A stretch of 64,000 bases of DNA from Flavobacterium sp. N2820 (GCF_025947285.1 NZ_CP110008.1:1627001-1691000), one strand, 5' to 3'; positions 42,581-50,116 are shown, numbered from the stretch's first letter. Notes: generated by a model from the letters alone, not told the origin. Numbers and translations are program-made.

Positions 42581-42751
42581 ACTTCAGGGAGGAATGAAGT
42601 AAAAAAAAGTCCTCCGACATTTAAAAATCTTTCTCAGGGATTTATTTAAAATTACGACACCAAAGCCGATCGGAGGACAAAAGTCTTCTGGTTGGCTTTT
42701 GTGCGTTATATAAATCCCTGAGAGCAACAAAAGTAATCTAAAATTATAAAT
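42581..42751 (+). promoter_or_regulatory. Structured leader with interleaved stems (pseudoknot-capable)
   Basis: 171 bp without genes but dense in pairing. A hairpin ACTTCA/TGAAGT (42581-42586 / 42595-42600) has GGGAGGAA in its loop. Stem A GTCCTCCGA (42609-42617) pairs with TCGGAGGAC (42670-42678). Stem B TCTCAGGGATTTAT (42632-42645) pairs with 42710-42723, 14 bp. The order A-B-A'-B' makes a pseudoknot. ACAAAAG (42677-42683) / CTTTTGT (42696-42702) forms another hairpin. It precedes the right-end cassette and is a candidate RNA switch or protein-binding leader. Confidence 0.65.
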
Positions 42752-42880
42752 ATGGCAAAACAATTTAACTACAAACAGCAGTACGGTGTTATTGTTATTT
42801 GTGAAACGGAAGAGGAGCAAATTAAGATGTTCGAGGAGCTAAAGGCTAAAGGTTTAAAACTTAAAGTAGTAACAACATGA
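42752..42880 (+). CDS. Small conserved-looking protein (42 aa) of right-end cassette
   Basis: ATG 42752 opens 42 codons (starts MAKQFNYKQQYGVIVICETE, ends KLKVVTT). Beta-alpha-beta pattern (YGVIVIC...EEEQIKMFEEL...LKLKVV). Its stop overlaps the ATPase start as ATGA, so they are coupled. It occupies the place of Mu com but lacks the zinc finger of Com. Confidence 0.65.
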   Translation: MAKQFNYKQQYGVIVICETEEEQIKMFEELKAKGLKLKVVTT

Positions 42881-43572
42881 TAGTAAAAATTGAGAACAAA
42901 ACTAAAGACTTTGAAAGCTATAGAGCTCAAAGGGTAAAATCTTTATTTAATGCAGAGGACGGCTCACAATTTACACAAGATTTTAATATTGAAATTGACG
43001 ACATGGATTGGGGCATTGGTTTAATTGTTGGGGCGAGTGGTTCTGGTAAGACTTCCATTGGTAAGCAATTCTTTGGAGAGGATAAAATTTGCAATCTTTA
43101 TGCGGGTTGGGAACATGACAAACCAATTGTAGACTGTATTTTGCCTGATGGAGATTTCAACACAGCTACAGGAGCCTTGGCGGCTGTAGGTCTTGGAGAT
43201 GTTCCAAGTTGGTTGCGACCTTTTCACGCATTATCAAATGGTCAACAATTTAGAGCGGGTTTAGCTCGGTTAGTTACTGAAGCACCCGACGAGGTTGTTG
43301 TTGATGAGTTTACCAGTGTAGTGGACAGACAAATTGCCAAAATTGGTGCGCTAGCCTTTGCAAAGAACTGGAGGCGAAATAAAGGAAAAAAAGTAGTGCT
43401 ATTATCTTGCCACTATGATATTATCGAATGGTTACAACCAGACTGGGTATATGATGTAAATACCAAAGTATTAAAAAAAAAATTGAACTCGGCAACCGAC
43501 CAGAGATTAAAATCGACATTTGGAAGGTCAACGGAACTTACTGGAAGTATTTTAAAGAGCATTACTATTTAG
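42877..43572 (+). CDS. ABC-type ATPase domain of a split ATPase-GNAT protein
   Basis: 231 residues in this frame. Walker A GASGSGKT (52-59), signature-like LSNGQQFRAGLARL (119-132), Walker B VVVDEFTS (140-147), His179 switch in LLSCHYD. This is the ABC part of the group known as ABC-type ATPase fused to acetyltransferase (COG2401, from memory). Codons 199-203 are TTA AAA AAA AAA TTG on a run of ten A's (43473-43482); beyond it this frame runs 30 residues of unlikely sequence to TAG, while the -1 frame continues into the GNAT domain. Confidence 0.85.
   Translation: MIVKIENKTKDFESYRAQRVKSLFNAEDGSQFTQDFNIEIDDMDWGIGLIVGASGSGKTSIGKQFFGEDKICNLYAGWEHDKPIVDCILPDGDFNTATGALAAVGLGDVPSWLRPFHALSNGQQFRAGLARLVTEAPDEVVVDEFTSVVDRQIAKIGALAFAKNWRRNKGKKVVLLSCHYDIIEWLQPDWVYDVNTKVLKKKLNSATDQRLKSTFGRSTELTGSILKSITI
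43473..43482 (+). other. A10 slippery tract between ATPase and GNAT
   Basis: Ten consecutive A's. It fits either -1 ribosomal or polymerase slippage, or an on/off length-variable tract. Nine or twelve A's would join the two domains in one frame. Confidence 0.8.
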
Positions 43573-44000
43573 ACCTACCACATCCGCCTGCAGCCGAATA
43601 CTTTGTTGGAGTTGTAAACGGGGAACTTGTGGCACACGTTGCTGTTTGTCCTTTGTTTACGGCTAAGGCTTACAGGGCAACTCGTTTAGTTGTTATGCCC
43701 GAGTGGCAAGGTGCTGGAGTTGGAACCGCATTTTTAAATGAGGTTATGCAATACCATTTAGAAGGTAACGGCAGATGCGGGCATAAGTTCCCGACGTTCT
43801 TTCACACTAGCCACCCGCAATTAGCATCTTATTTAAGAAGTGCAAAAGTTTGGATACAAACAGGCGCAATGCTATATGGCTCTAATAAAACAAGAAGCAA
43901 CGCTAGTATCGTTAAGACTGGGAAAAAGGGAACTATTACAGGCTGTGGATATGGCGGACATTTTAGAGCTATTCAAAGTTTTAAATATATAGGAAAATGA
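43482..44000 (+). CDS. Mom-like GNAT acetyltransferase domain, -1 frame of ATPase
   Basis: From ATT 43482 the -1 frame reads 172 residues: IELGNRPEIKIDIWKVNGTY, then YFVGVVNGELVAHVAV and LVVMPEWQGAGVGTAFLNEV, which holds the acetyl-CoA loop of GNAT enzymes. There is no ATG; only a GTG at 43629 inside the fold, which would drop strands, so a separate full-length gene is unlikely. Joined to the ATPase by -1 slippage or a one-base change in the A-run, the product would be 374 residues. By position at the right end and by the YYLDLP...TRLVV pattern it may correspond to Mu Mom, which modifies adenines (inference). Confidence 0.75.
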   Translation: MELGNRPEIKIDIWKVNGTYWKYFKEHYYLDLPHPPAAEYFVGVVNGELVAHVAVCPLFTAKAYRATRLVVMPEWQGAGVGTAFLNEVMQYHLEGNGRCGHKFPTFFHTSHPQLASYLRSAKVWIQTGAMLYGSNKTRSNASIVKTGKKGTITGCGYGGHFRAIQSFKYIGK

Positions 44001-44665
44001 AAAAATTAAGAGTTTTTATAAGTGGTCAAAAGTATTTTGGAGAGCAAGTGTTTAGCTTGTGCCAAAGCCTTGACTTTATCGAAATTGTAGGAGTTTGCGC
44101 TCCGCTCGATGATAAGTACATCGGTAAAACCGCAAGAAAGTTTAATATTCCAGTTGTGCCTGCGGGCGCATTAAACGCCGATACAATGCCCAATAATGTA
44201 GATATTGGTATTACGGCGCACTCATTTGATTATATCGGCGTACGCACAAGATATAAGCCTAATATTGGTTGGATAGGTTATCACCCGAGTTTGTTACCAC
44301 GTCATCGTGGGCGTTCGTCTATTGAATGGGCTATCAAAATGCGGGATGCAATTACAGGCGGAACAGTGTTTTGGTTAAATGCTGGAATTGATCGAGGTGA
44401 TATTGCATATCAGGAGATTTGCTTCATAGATCCGAAAATGTACGCAATGGACACAAAGAAGGCAGCAAAGTTGTTGTGGGAGCATGAGCTTCAGGACTTA
44501 GGATTAAAGTTGATTCGACAGGCGCTGATTGATATAAGTAACGGAGTTATTATAAAGAAGCCACAGCGTAAGGAGTTTAGCACCTTTGAGCCAAGCACTG
44601 ACGTCAAGGATATATTTAAGCCAGACTTATTGATGTTGGAGCAATATGCATCTGATAGCAAATAA
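43997..44665 (+). CDS. Formyltransferase-fold protein
   Basis: 222 residues of the formyltransferase (Fmt/PurN-like) fold: HPSLLPRHRGRSSIEWAI (96-113), then TGGTVFWLNAGIDRGDI (120-136), with His96 and Asp132 in the positions of the catalytic His and Asp. The usual catalytic Asn two residues before His is Gly94 (GYH instead of NxH). Start overlaps the GNAT stop (ATGA). It probably transfers a one-carbon or related group to a small amine or a DNA-base precursor made by the GNAT enzyme (inference). No C-terminal tRNA-binding domain, so not Met-tRNA formyltransferase. Confidence 0.82.
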   Translation: MKKLRVFISGQKYFGEQVFSLCQSLDFIEIVGVCAPLDDKYIGKTARKFNIPVVPAGALNADTMPNNVDIGITAHSFDYIGVRTRYKPNIGWIGYHPSLLPRHRGRSSIEWAIKMRDAITGGTVFWLNAGIDRGDIAYQEICFIDPKMYAMDTKKAAKLLWEHELQDLGLKLIRQALIDISNGVIIKKPQRKEFSTFEPSTDVKDIFKPDLLMLEQYASDSK

Positions 44666-44666
44666 T

Positions 44667-44690
44667 AAAAGCCCTATTAAGGGCTTTTTA
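44667..44690 (+). terminator. Terminator of the right-end cassette
   Basis: AAAAGCCCTT (44667-44676) / AAGGGCTTTT (44679-44688) with T-run. Last phage transcription signal before the right end. Confidence 0.88.
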
Positions 44691-44719
44691 AATAGTGTTT
44701 AAACATTGATTAAATGTTA

Positions 44720-44727
44720 TATATTTG
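44720..44727 (+). promoter_or_regulatory. Outward-facing -7 element TATATTTG
   Basis: Perfect TAnnTTTG between the last phage terminator and the right end. It would read out of the phage, antisense to the host ompA-like gene. No proper -33 box; may be chance. Confidence 0.25.
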
Positions 44728-44736
44728 CTCTGAAAG

Positions 44737-44774
44737 TGCACAATTCATTTTTTATTTATGCACAATTCATTTTT
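44737..44774 (-). repeat. Right inverted terminal repeat with tandem 22-bp site
   Basis: TGCACAATTCATTTTT occurs twice, 44737-44752 and 44759-44774, spaced 22 bp. The segment 44747-44773 is the inverted partner of the left end 8793-8819 (24/27). Expected transposase binding sites R1/R2. Confidence 0.75.
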
Positions 44775-44800
44775 GCGATTATATAAAAAAAAATATTTTT

Positions 44801-45499
44801 TTAATTTCCAGCTTCTTTTTCTGCGTCATCAATCATTTTTTGATTGGCAACGATAGCAAATTCTACACGTCTATTTAAACTTCTACCCGTTTCCGAATCA
44901 TTTGTTTCGATTGGTTCTGCTTCTCCCATACCAACTACTGAAAAACGCGCAGGAGACAATCCTTTACCCGATAGATATGATTTAACAGCAGCCGCTCTTT
45001 CTGAAGATAAATTTAAATTATAACTTTGAGAACCTTTACTATCGGTGTAGCCATAAATTTTTATATCTGTATCAGAATATTCTTTAAAAACGGGCACCAA
45101 TTTATCTAAATTTTGCTTAGCGGTTAGTGTTAAAGCCGATTTATTGAATTCAAAATTAACAGAATTTTCTCCCAATACTAAATGAATTCCCTCACCAACT
45201 CTTTGTACTTGAGTTCCTGGTAAAGCTGTTTCAATTTCTCGAGCTTGTTTATCCATTTTATTTCCAATCAAACCGCCAATTGTTCCTCCAACTACCCCAC
45301 CAATAACAGCACCTAAAGGCGTATTGCCTCCTTTTCCTAAGTTGTTCCCTAAAATTCCTCCAATTACTGCACCTGAGGTGGTACCAATAGCAACTCCTTT
45401 TTGGGTATTGTTTGCGTTTTTTATAGCTTCACAACCCACAAATGAAGTAGAAAACAAAACAATTGTAATCATACTAAATGCGATATACTTTTTTTTCAT
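44801..45499 (-). CDS. OmpA-family lipoprotein with glycine zipper
   Basis: 232 residues. Signal and lipobox SFVGC, then glycine-zipper region (about 36-85, GAVIGGILGNNLGKGG), then the OmpA peptidoglycan-binding domain (about 105-225; YGYTDSKGSQSYNLNLSSER, then GEAEPIETNDSETGRSLNRR). Anchors outer membrane to peptidoglycan. Cotranscribed with the lipocalin gene. Its natural terminator now lies beyond the prophage at 8741-8767. Confidence 0.93.
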   Translation of the reverse strand: MKKKYIAFSMITIVLFSTSFVGCEAIKNANNTQKGVAIGTTSGAVIGGILGNNLGKGGNTPLGAVIGGVVGGTIGGLIGNKMDKQAREIETALPGTQVQRVGEGIHLVLGENSVNFEFNKSALTLTAKQNLDKLVPVFKEYSDTDIKIYGYTDSKGSQSYNLNLSSERAAAVKSYLSGKGLSPARFSVVGMGEAEPIETNDSETGRSLNRRVEFAIVANQKMIDDAEKEAGN

Positions 45500-45510
45500 A
45501 ATTTCTTTTT

Positions 45511-45978
45511 TTAATTTAATCTGTTAAATTCATAAACCAAAGTGGTGATTTTTCCTGCAACTTCTACATTATCTAATAGCTCAAATGAATTTTCTGTTAA
45601 ATTAGCCACTTTTAAAATGTACCCTTCTTTTACCCTTTTAGCCTTTGCATCAGCACCAATAAATTTTAAAACAAGATTTCCTTCTTGATTTACATACCAT
45701 GTAATTTCACTAGAAAACGAAGGACAACCCGGTTTTTTTAAGGCCATTTCTCCTTCATTATTATTGGAAACAAAACGCCACTCACTCGCCTCAAAACACT
45801 GAGAATCAGCCACACCAAAAGAATTAATCTTGATATAAGAAGAATTTGGATACGAAACCGATGTGAGTTTCCAATTTCCTTTTAAACCTACCGCTGTCTT
45901 ATTGTCTAATTTTGTAACAGGATTAGTTTTGCATGAGACAATCAAAAAAAACAAACCAAAAATAATTACACTTTTCAT
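45511..45978 (-). CDS. Lipocalin-like lipoprotein
   Basis: 155 residues. Lipobox IVSCK; then GLKGNWKLTSVSYPN, beta-barrel pattern of the Bacteroidetes lipocalin family. Eleven bp upstream of the ompA-like gene; promoter TACCTTTG at 46009-46016. Confidence 0.8.
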   Translation of the reverse strand: MKSVIIFGLFFLIVSCKTNPVTKLDNKTAVGLKGNWKLTSVSYPNSSYIKINSFGVADSQCFEASEWRFVSNNNEGEMALKKPGCPSFSSEITWYVNQEGNLVLKFIGADAKAKRVKEGYILKVANLTENSFELLDNVEVAGKITTLVYEFNRLN

Positions 45979-46008
45979 AATAAATTGTTTTACAGAAGAT
46001 TATATCTA

Positions 46009-46036
46009 CAAAGGTAACCCTTATAATCCCAGCAAA
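46009..46036 (-). promoter_or_regulatory. Promoter of the lipocalin-ompA operon
   Basis: On the minus strand TTTG (46036-46033), 16-nt spacer, TACCTTTG (46016-46009): both boxes of a Bacteroidetes promoter. Confidence 0.65.
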
Positions 46037-46145
46037 CGTTAATTATAACCCAATTTGACCACCAGACAATTTGTCATAAAACTAAAAATGGTATCCATTT
46101 TGAAATACAAGTAAAATCAATTGTTTAACTAAAAAATTTTAAAAT

Positions 46146-48029
46146 ATGGCATCAGGAAAAATTAATGTTTCAGTAGAAAACATCTTTCCCTTAATTAAAA
46201 AGTTTTTGTACAGCGACCACGAAATTTTTCTTCGTGAATTAGTATCGAATGCTACCGACGCTACTTTAAAATTAAAACATTTAACCAGTATTGGTGAAGC
46301 TAAAGTAGAATATGGCAATCCAATAATCGAAGTAAAAATCGACAAAGAAGGCAAAAAACTACACATCATTGACCAAGGTTTAGGAATGACCGCTGATGAA
46401 GTAGAAAAATACATCAATCAAGTAGCTTTTTCTGGCGCAGAAGAATTCTTAGAAAAATATAAAGATTCGGCTAAAGATTCAGGAATTATTGGCCACTTTG
46501 GATTAGGTTTTTACTCGGCTTTTATGGTGGCTGAAAAGGTAGAAATCATTACTAAATCATATAAAGACGAACCTGCAGCGCATTGGACATGCGATGGAAG
46601 TCCGGAATTTACTTTAGTACCTCATGACAAAACGGAAAGAGGTTCGGAAATCATCTTACATATTGCTGAAGATTCTTTAGAATTTTTAGAAGAATTTAAA
46701 ATCCGTGAATTGTTAACCAAGTACAATAAATTTATGCCTGTTCCGATTAAATTTGGAACCAAACAAGAAGCGCTTCCAAAACCTGAAGATGCAGGCGATG
46801 ATTACAAAACGGAATACCTTGAAGTAGATAACATCATCAATAATCCAAATCCGGCTTGGACAAAACAACCGGTAGATTTAACGGATGAAGATTACAAAAA
46901 ATTCTATCACGAATTGTATCCAATGCAATTTGAAGAGCCGTTATTCAACATACACTTAAATGTGGATTATCCATTCAACTTGACTGGAATTTTATATTTC
47001 CCAAAAATGGGCGCTGATTTACAATTGCAAAAAGATAAAATTCAATTGTACCAAAATCAAGTATATGTGACTGACAATGTGGAAGGAATAGTTCCTGAAT
47101 TTTTAGGAATGTTGAAAGGTGTGATTGATTCACCAGATATTCCGTTAAACGTTTCGCGTTCGTATTTACAAGCGGATGGAAATGTAAAGAAAATTTCAAA
47201 CTATATCACTCGTAAAGTAGCTGATAAATTAAAATCGTTATTCAACGAAAACCGTGAAGATTTCGAACAAAAATGGAACGACATCAAAATTGTGTTGGAA
47301 TACGGAATGCTTTCGGAACCAAAATTTTATGATAAAGCTGGTGATTTTGTATTGTATCCAACTACAGATAACAAATATTACACTTTAGCCGAATTAAAAG
47401 AAGCTATTGCTCCAAATCAAACCGATAAAAACGGAAAACTAGTAGTTTTATACGCTTCAAATAAAGACGCACAACACAGTTATATTGATATTGCAAAAGA
47501 AAAAGGCTATCAAGTGTTGTTATTAGATTCTCCAATTGTTTCACATTTAATTCAAAAATTAGAAGCTGATAATGAAAATATATCCTTTGCTCGTGTAGAT
47601 GCAGATCATATCGATAAATTAATTCAGAAAGAAGAAGAAACGATTTCTAAGTTATCAGATGAAGAAAAAAATAAGCTAAAAGAAACTTTAGAAACAGTAG
47701 TTCCGAAAGAAAACTATACAGTTCAATTGGAAAATTTAGACAGCAATGCAGCTCCCTTCATGATAACGCAGCCTGAATTTATGCGAAGAATGAAAGAAAT
47801 GAGTGCATCTGGCGGTGGTGGAATGTTTGGTATGGGTAATTTTCCAGATATGTATAATTTAGTAGTAAACACAAATTCAGAATTAGCAACTACGATTTTA
47901 AACAGCACAGAAGATGCACAAAAAGACTTAGTAAAACAAGCCTTAGATTTAGCAAAACTATCACAAGGATTACTAAAAGGCGAAGAACTAACGGCTTTTG
48001 TAAAGCGAAGTTTTGAAACTTTAAAGTAA
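46146..48029 (+). CDS. htpG: Molecular chaperone HtpG (Hsp90)
   Basis: 627 residues, full length. N-terminal ATPase with FLRELVSNATDATLK, GHFGLGFYSAFMV; middle domain with NVSRSYLQADGNVKKIS; C-terminal dimerisation. ATP-driven folding helper in the cytoplasm. Single gene ending at a strong palindromic terminator. Confidence 0.97.
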   Translation: MASGKINVSVENIFPLIKKFLYSDHEIFLRELVSNATDATLKLKHLTSIGEAKVEYGNPIIEVKIDKEGKKLHIIDQGLGMTADEVEKYINQVAFSGAEEFLEKYKDSAKDSGIIGHFGLGFYSAFMVAEKVEIITKSYKDEPAAHWTCDGSPEFTLVPHDKTERGSEIILHIAEDSLEFLEEFKIRELLTKYNKFMPVPIKFGTKQEALPKPEDAGDDYKTEYLEVDNIINNPNPAWTKQPVDLTDEDYKKFYHELYPMQFEEPLFNIHLNVDYPFNLTGILYFPKMGADLQLQKDKIQLYQNQVYVTDNVEGIVPEFLGMLKGVIDSPDIPLNVSRSYLQADGNVKKISNYITRKVADKLKSLFNENREDFEQKWNDIKIVLEYGMLSEPKFYDKAGDFVLYPTTDNKYYTLAELKEAIAPNQTDKNGKLVVLYASNKDAQHSYIDIAKEKGYQVLLLDSPIVSHLIQKLEADNENISFARVDADHIDKLIQKEEETISKLSDEEKNKLKETLETVVPKENYTVQLENLDSNAAPFMITQPEFMRRMKEMSASGGGGMFGMGNFPDMYNLVVNTNSELATTILNSTEDAQKDLVKQALDLAKLSQGLLKGEELTAFVKRSFETLK

Positions 48030-48068
48030 TCCAAATTGTCATTCTGAACTTGTTTCAGAATCTAATTT

Positions 48069-48107
48069 AATCCTGACAGGTTTTTGAAACCTGTCAGGAT
48101 TTTTTTA
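48069..48107 (+). terminator. Terminator of htpG, CCTGACAGG-type palindrome
   Basis: AATCCTGACAGGTTT (48069-48083) pairs with AAACCTGTCAGGATT (48087-48101), then T-run. The same arm recurs at 48946-48960, so it is probably a dispersed repeat used as a terminator. Confidence 0.9.
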
Positions 48108-48113
48108 TATTTG
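48106..48113 (+). promoter_or_regulatory. -7 element TATATTTG
   Basis: Perfect TAnnTTTG just after the htpG terminator, 20 nt before the ATG at 48134. Confidence 0.5.
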
Positions 48114-48133
48114 GATGAGTTAATTCAAAATAA

Positions 48134-48865
48134 ATGAAATTTCACTTCCAAATAACATTATTACTATTAATTTTTAGTTTTTCTTATTCACAAAAAAATA
48201 AAGAATTTGAGAAGTTAAAGAAATACAACGGCTATAAAGTTGTAATAAATCCCAAATCAAAATATAATTGGACTTATAAGTATAAGCTAAAAAATGGTTA
48301 TATAACTCAACAAGATAACTATGCAAAAAAACAATTGGTTTATAAATGTACCCACTTATATGACACGTTAAACAACATACAACACACCATTGAATTATTT
48401 AGTAAAGAAAAAGGTTACAAAAATGATTCAATTTTTATGAAAGAAATTGATTTAGTAACAAATGAAATAAATGAAATTTATACCAATAGAGAAATCATAA
48501 AAAAAGAAGGTGATTATAACGCTGAAGGAAATTTAATAACATATGATGATTCAATTTTTGTAAAATATGAATATAAATATGATTCTCTAAATAATATCAT
48601 TGAAGAAAAAATATATGAATATCCTGAAAAAACTAAAACTGAAACCATTACCTACAAATACGACAAATTTAATAATGTAATTGAAGTCAATCGTGAATTT
48701 AACTATCCGGTTGAATTCCCGGTCATCTATGTTGGAGGAAGAGCACATTATAAAAAGGAATACTACAGATATATCTATAATAAAGACGGACTTTGGATAA
48801 AAAAATATTGGATTGTAGAGGGCAAAGAAACCCTAATTGAGAGAAGAAAATTTTTTAAAAATTAA
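48134..48865 (+). CDS. Secreted protein with YD/Rhs-like repeats
   Basis: 243 residues. Signal peptide (about 1-20, LLLIFSFSYSQ). Repeated KYDSLNNIIEE, KYDKFNNVIEV and YNKDGLWIK segments resemble short Rhs/YD-type repeats. Tyr/Lys/Asn-rich. Function unknown; possibly antigenic or cell-surface. Confidence 0.6.
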   Translation: MKFHFQITLLLLIFSFSYSQKNKEFEKLKKYNGYKVVINPKSKYNWTYKYKLKNGYITQQDNYAKKQLVYKCTHLYDTLNNIQHTIELFSKEKGYKNDSIFMKEIDLVTNEINEIYTNREIIKKEGDYNAEGNLITYDDSIFVKYEYKYDSLNNIIEEKIYEYPEKTKTETITYKYDKFNNVIEVNREFNYPVEFPVIYVGGRAHYKKEYYRYIYNKDGLWIKKYWIVEGKETLIERRKFFKN

Positions 48866-48945
48866 CCATAAAACTACCTTTTAAAAAGTCAAAAAAAAGA
48901 GTCAAAACCTAGTTTAATACCATAGAACAAAGAATTATTGCGTTT

Positions 48946-48980
48946 AATCCTGACAGGTTTCAAATGCAGTCAGGTTTTTT
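48946..48980 (+). terminator. Degenerate CCTGACAGG palindrome / terminator
   Basis: AATCCTGACAGGTTT followed by a decayed arm ending GTCAGG (48969-48974) and nine T's. Second copy of the htpG terminator repeat. Confidence 0.65.
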
Positions 48981-49010
48981 TTTGTAAATTTACGTTTTAC
49001 CAAATATATT

Positions 49011-49409
49011 ATGACACTTTCTTTAGAAACACCCGCTTTATTATTCTCTGCTACTTCTTTAATCCTATTAGCATATACCAACCGTTTCTTAACAATCGCT
49101 CAAATTGTACGAAGCTTAAAGAAAAACTACGACGACAATCATAACAAAAGTATTTTATTGGAAATCAAAAACCTAAATCTTAGATTAACGCTAATACGTT
49201 ACATGCAACTTTTTGGAGTAATGTGTTTGTTCTTATCGGTTTTTGCAATGTTATTGCTTTATGTCAATCAAGAAAATTTTGGAATTTATTTTTTTGGAGC
49301 TAGTTTACTTTGTTTATTGCTTTCGTTAGGCATTTCTTTTTGGGAAATTAGTATTTCGGTAAACGCACTTCGTGTTCATTTAAAAGATTTGTCAGAAGAC
49401 ATTGAATAA
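49011..49409 (+). CDS. DUF2721 membrane protein
   Basis: 132 residues, two or three membrane helices (about 8-25, 63-83, 87-105); start PALLFSATSLILLAYTNRF and end ISISVNALRVHLKDL fit DUF2721. Role unknown. Ends 4 bp from the facing gene. Confidence 0.75.
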   Translation: MTLSLETPALLFSATSLILLAYTNRFLTIAQIVRSLKKNYDDNHNKSILLEIKNLNLRLTLIRYMQLFGVMCLFLSVFAMLLLYVNQENFGIYFFGASLLCLLLSLGISFWEISISVNALRVHLKDLSEDIE

Positions 49410-49413
49410 ATTA

Positions 49414-50010
49414 TTATTCTACAATCCACAACAAAACTGGTTTTTCTGATTTTTGCAAACGTGTATCTAATTTTTCCATAAATTCATTTGAAACTGCTGG
49501 ACAACCCCAACTCAATGGCGCAAATTTTGGATACACTTCATTATTTTTCACAGCATTCCAAGAGTGTAAAACCACAACTCTTTTGACCGCACTTTTATTA
49601 CTTTCTTCCAAACCGTATAGCCAATATTTCACATTGATTCCCCAAGAACTATAATCGCGGTTGCCAATTTTATATTTTCCTTTCATGGAGCAATGGCTAT
49701 CAACTCTGTTATCAAACCTTACTTTTTCCCATTTAGTTGGATTTTCTTCAAATTGGTCACAACTGCCATGAGTAACTAAATTTTTGTCCACTACTTTTTT
49801 TGTTTTAAAATCATAAATAAAAAAACGATTCTTGCCTGAATGAATACTTAAATCGACTAAAAAGTAATAATTTTCATCAAACCCTTCTTTCTGACAAAAT
49901 GCTAATGCTTCTGTGTGAATTTTAGAATAGTCTTTTGAAGCTTCTACGTTATTTTCGGCATCATTGCAACATAAAAAACTAAGAATCATAACAAGAAAAA
50001 AGTGTTTCAT
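49414..50010 (-). CDS. L,D-transpeptidase-like (murein) protein
   Basis: 198 residues. Signal with lipobox-like LCC (about 12-15). Catalytic region with HGSCDQF, VVLHSWNAVKNNEVYP, APLSWGCPAVSNEFM: the SxGC-type Cys and preceding His of YkuD-like transpeptidases. Probably acts on peptidoglycan in the periplasm. Confidence 0.8.
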   Translation of the reverse strand: MKHFFLVMILSFLCCNDAENNVEASKDYSKIHTEALAFCQKEGFDENYYFLVDLSIHSGKNRFFIYDFKTKKVVDKNLVTHGSCDQFEENPTKWEKVRFDNRVDSHCSMKGKYKIGNRDYSSWGINVKYWLYGLEESNKSAVKRVVVLHSWNAVKNNEVYPKFAPLSWGCPAVSNEFMEKLDTRLQKSEKPVLLWIVE

Positions 50011-50116
50011 ACAAATGGGTTTAAAAACTATAACTCCATTTTATTTTTTTTATTTAAACCAAGATTGTTAAATTCATACTAAATTTCTGAATTCTGAATT
50101 CTAATTTCAAATTCGT

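Larger units (their letters stand above)
8793..44774 (+). mobile_element. Mu-like transposable prophage (about 36 kb)
   Basis: All modules of a transposable, contractile-tailed phage are present in order: repressor, Ner-like protein, DDE transposase, MuB-like ATPase, early genes, terminase/portal/head, protease-scaffold, capsid, lysis, sheath, tube, tape measure, baseplate, fibres and a right-end cassette. A 27-bp imperfect inverted repeat (24/27 identical; 8793-8819 against 44747-44773) marks the ends, and the size fits the Mu family. No tyrosine or serine integrase is present. The exact terminal base is uncertain: the flanks GCTAT (8788-8792) and GCGAT (44775-44779) match at 4 of 5 bases, which may be an imperfect target duplication. 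Confidence 0.9.

Noticed and set aside
48938..49144. 68-codon frame overlapping the DUF2721 gene
   Set aside because: Runs through the terminator palindrome and out of frame with a recognised family.
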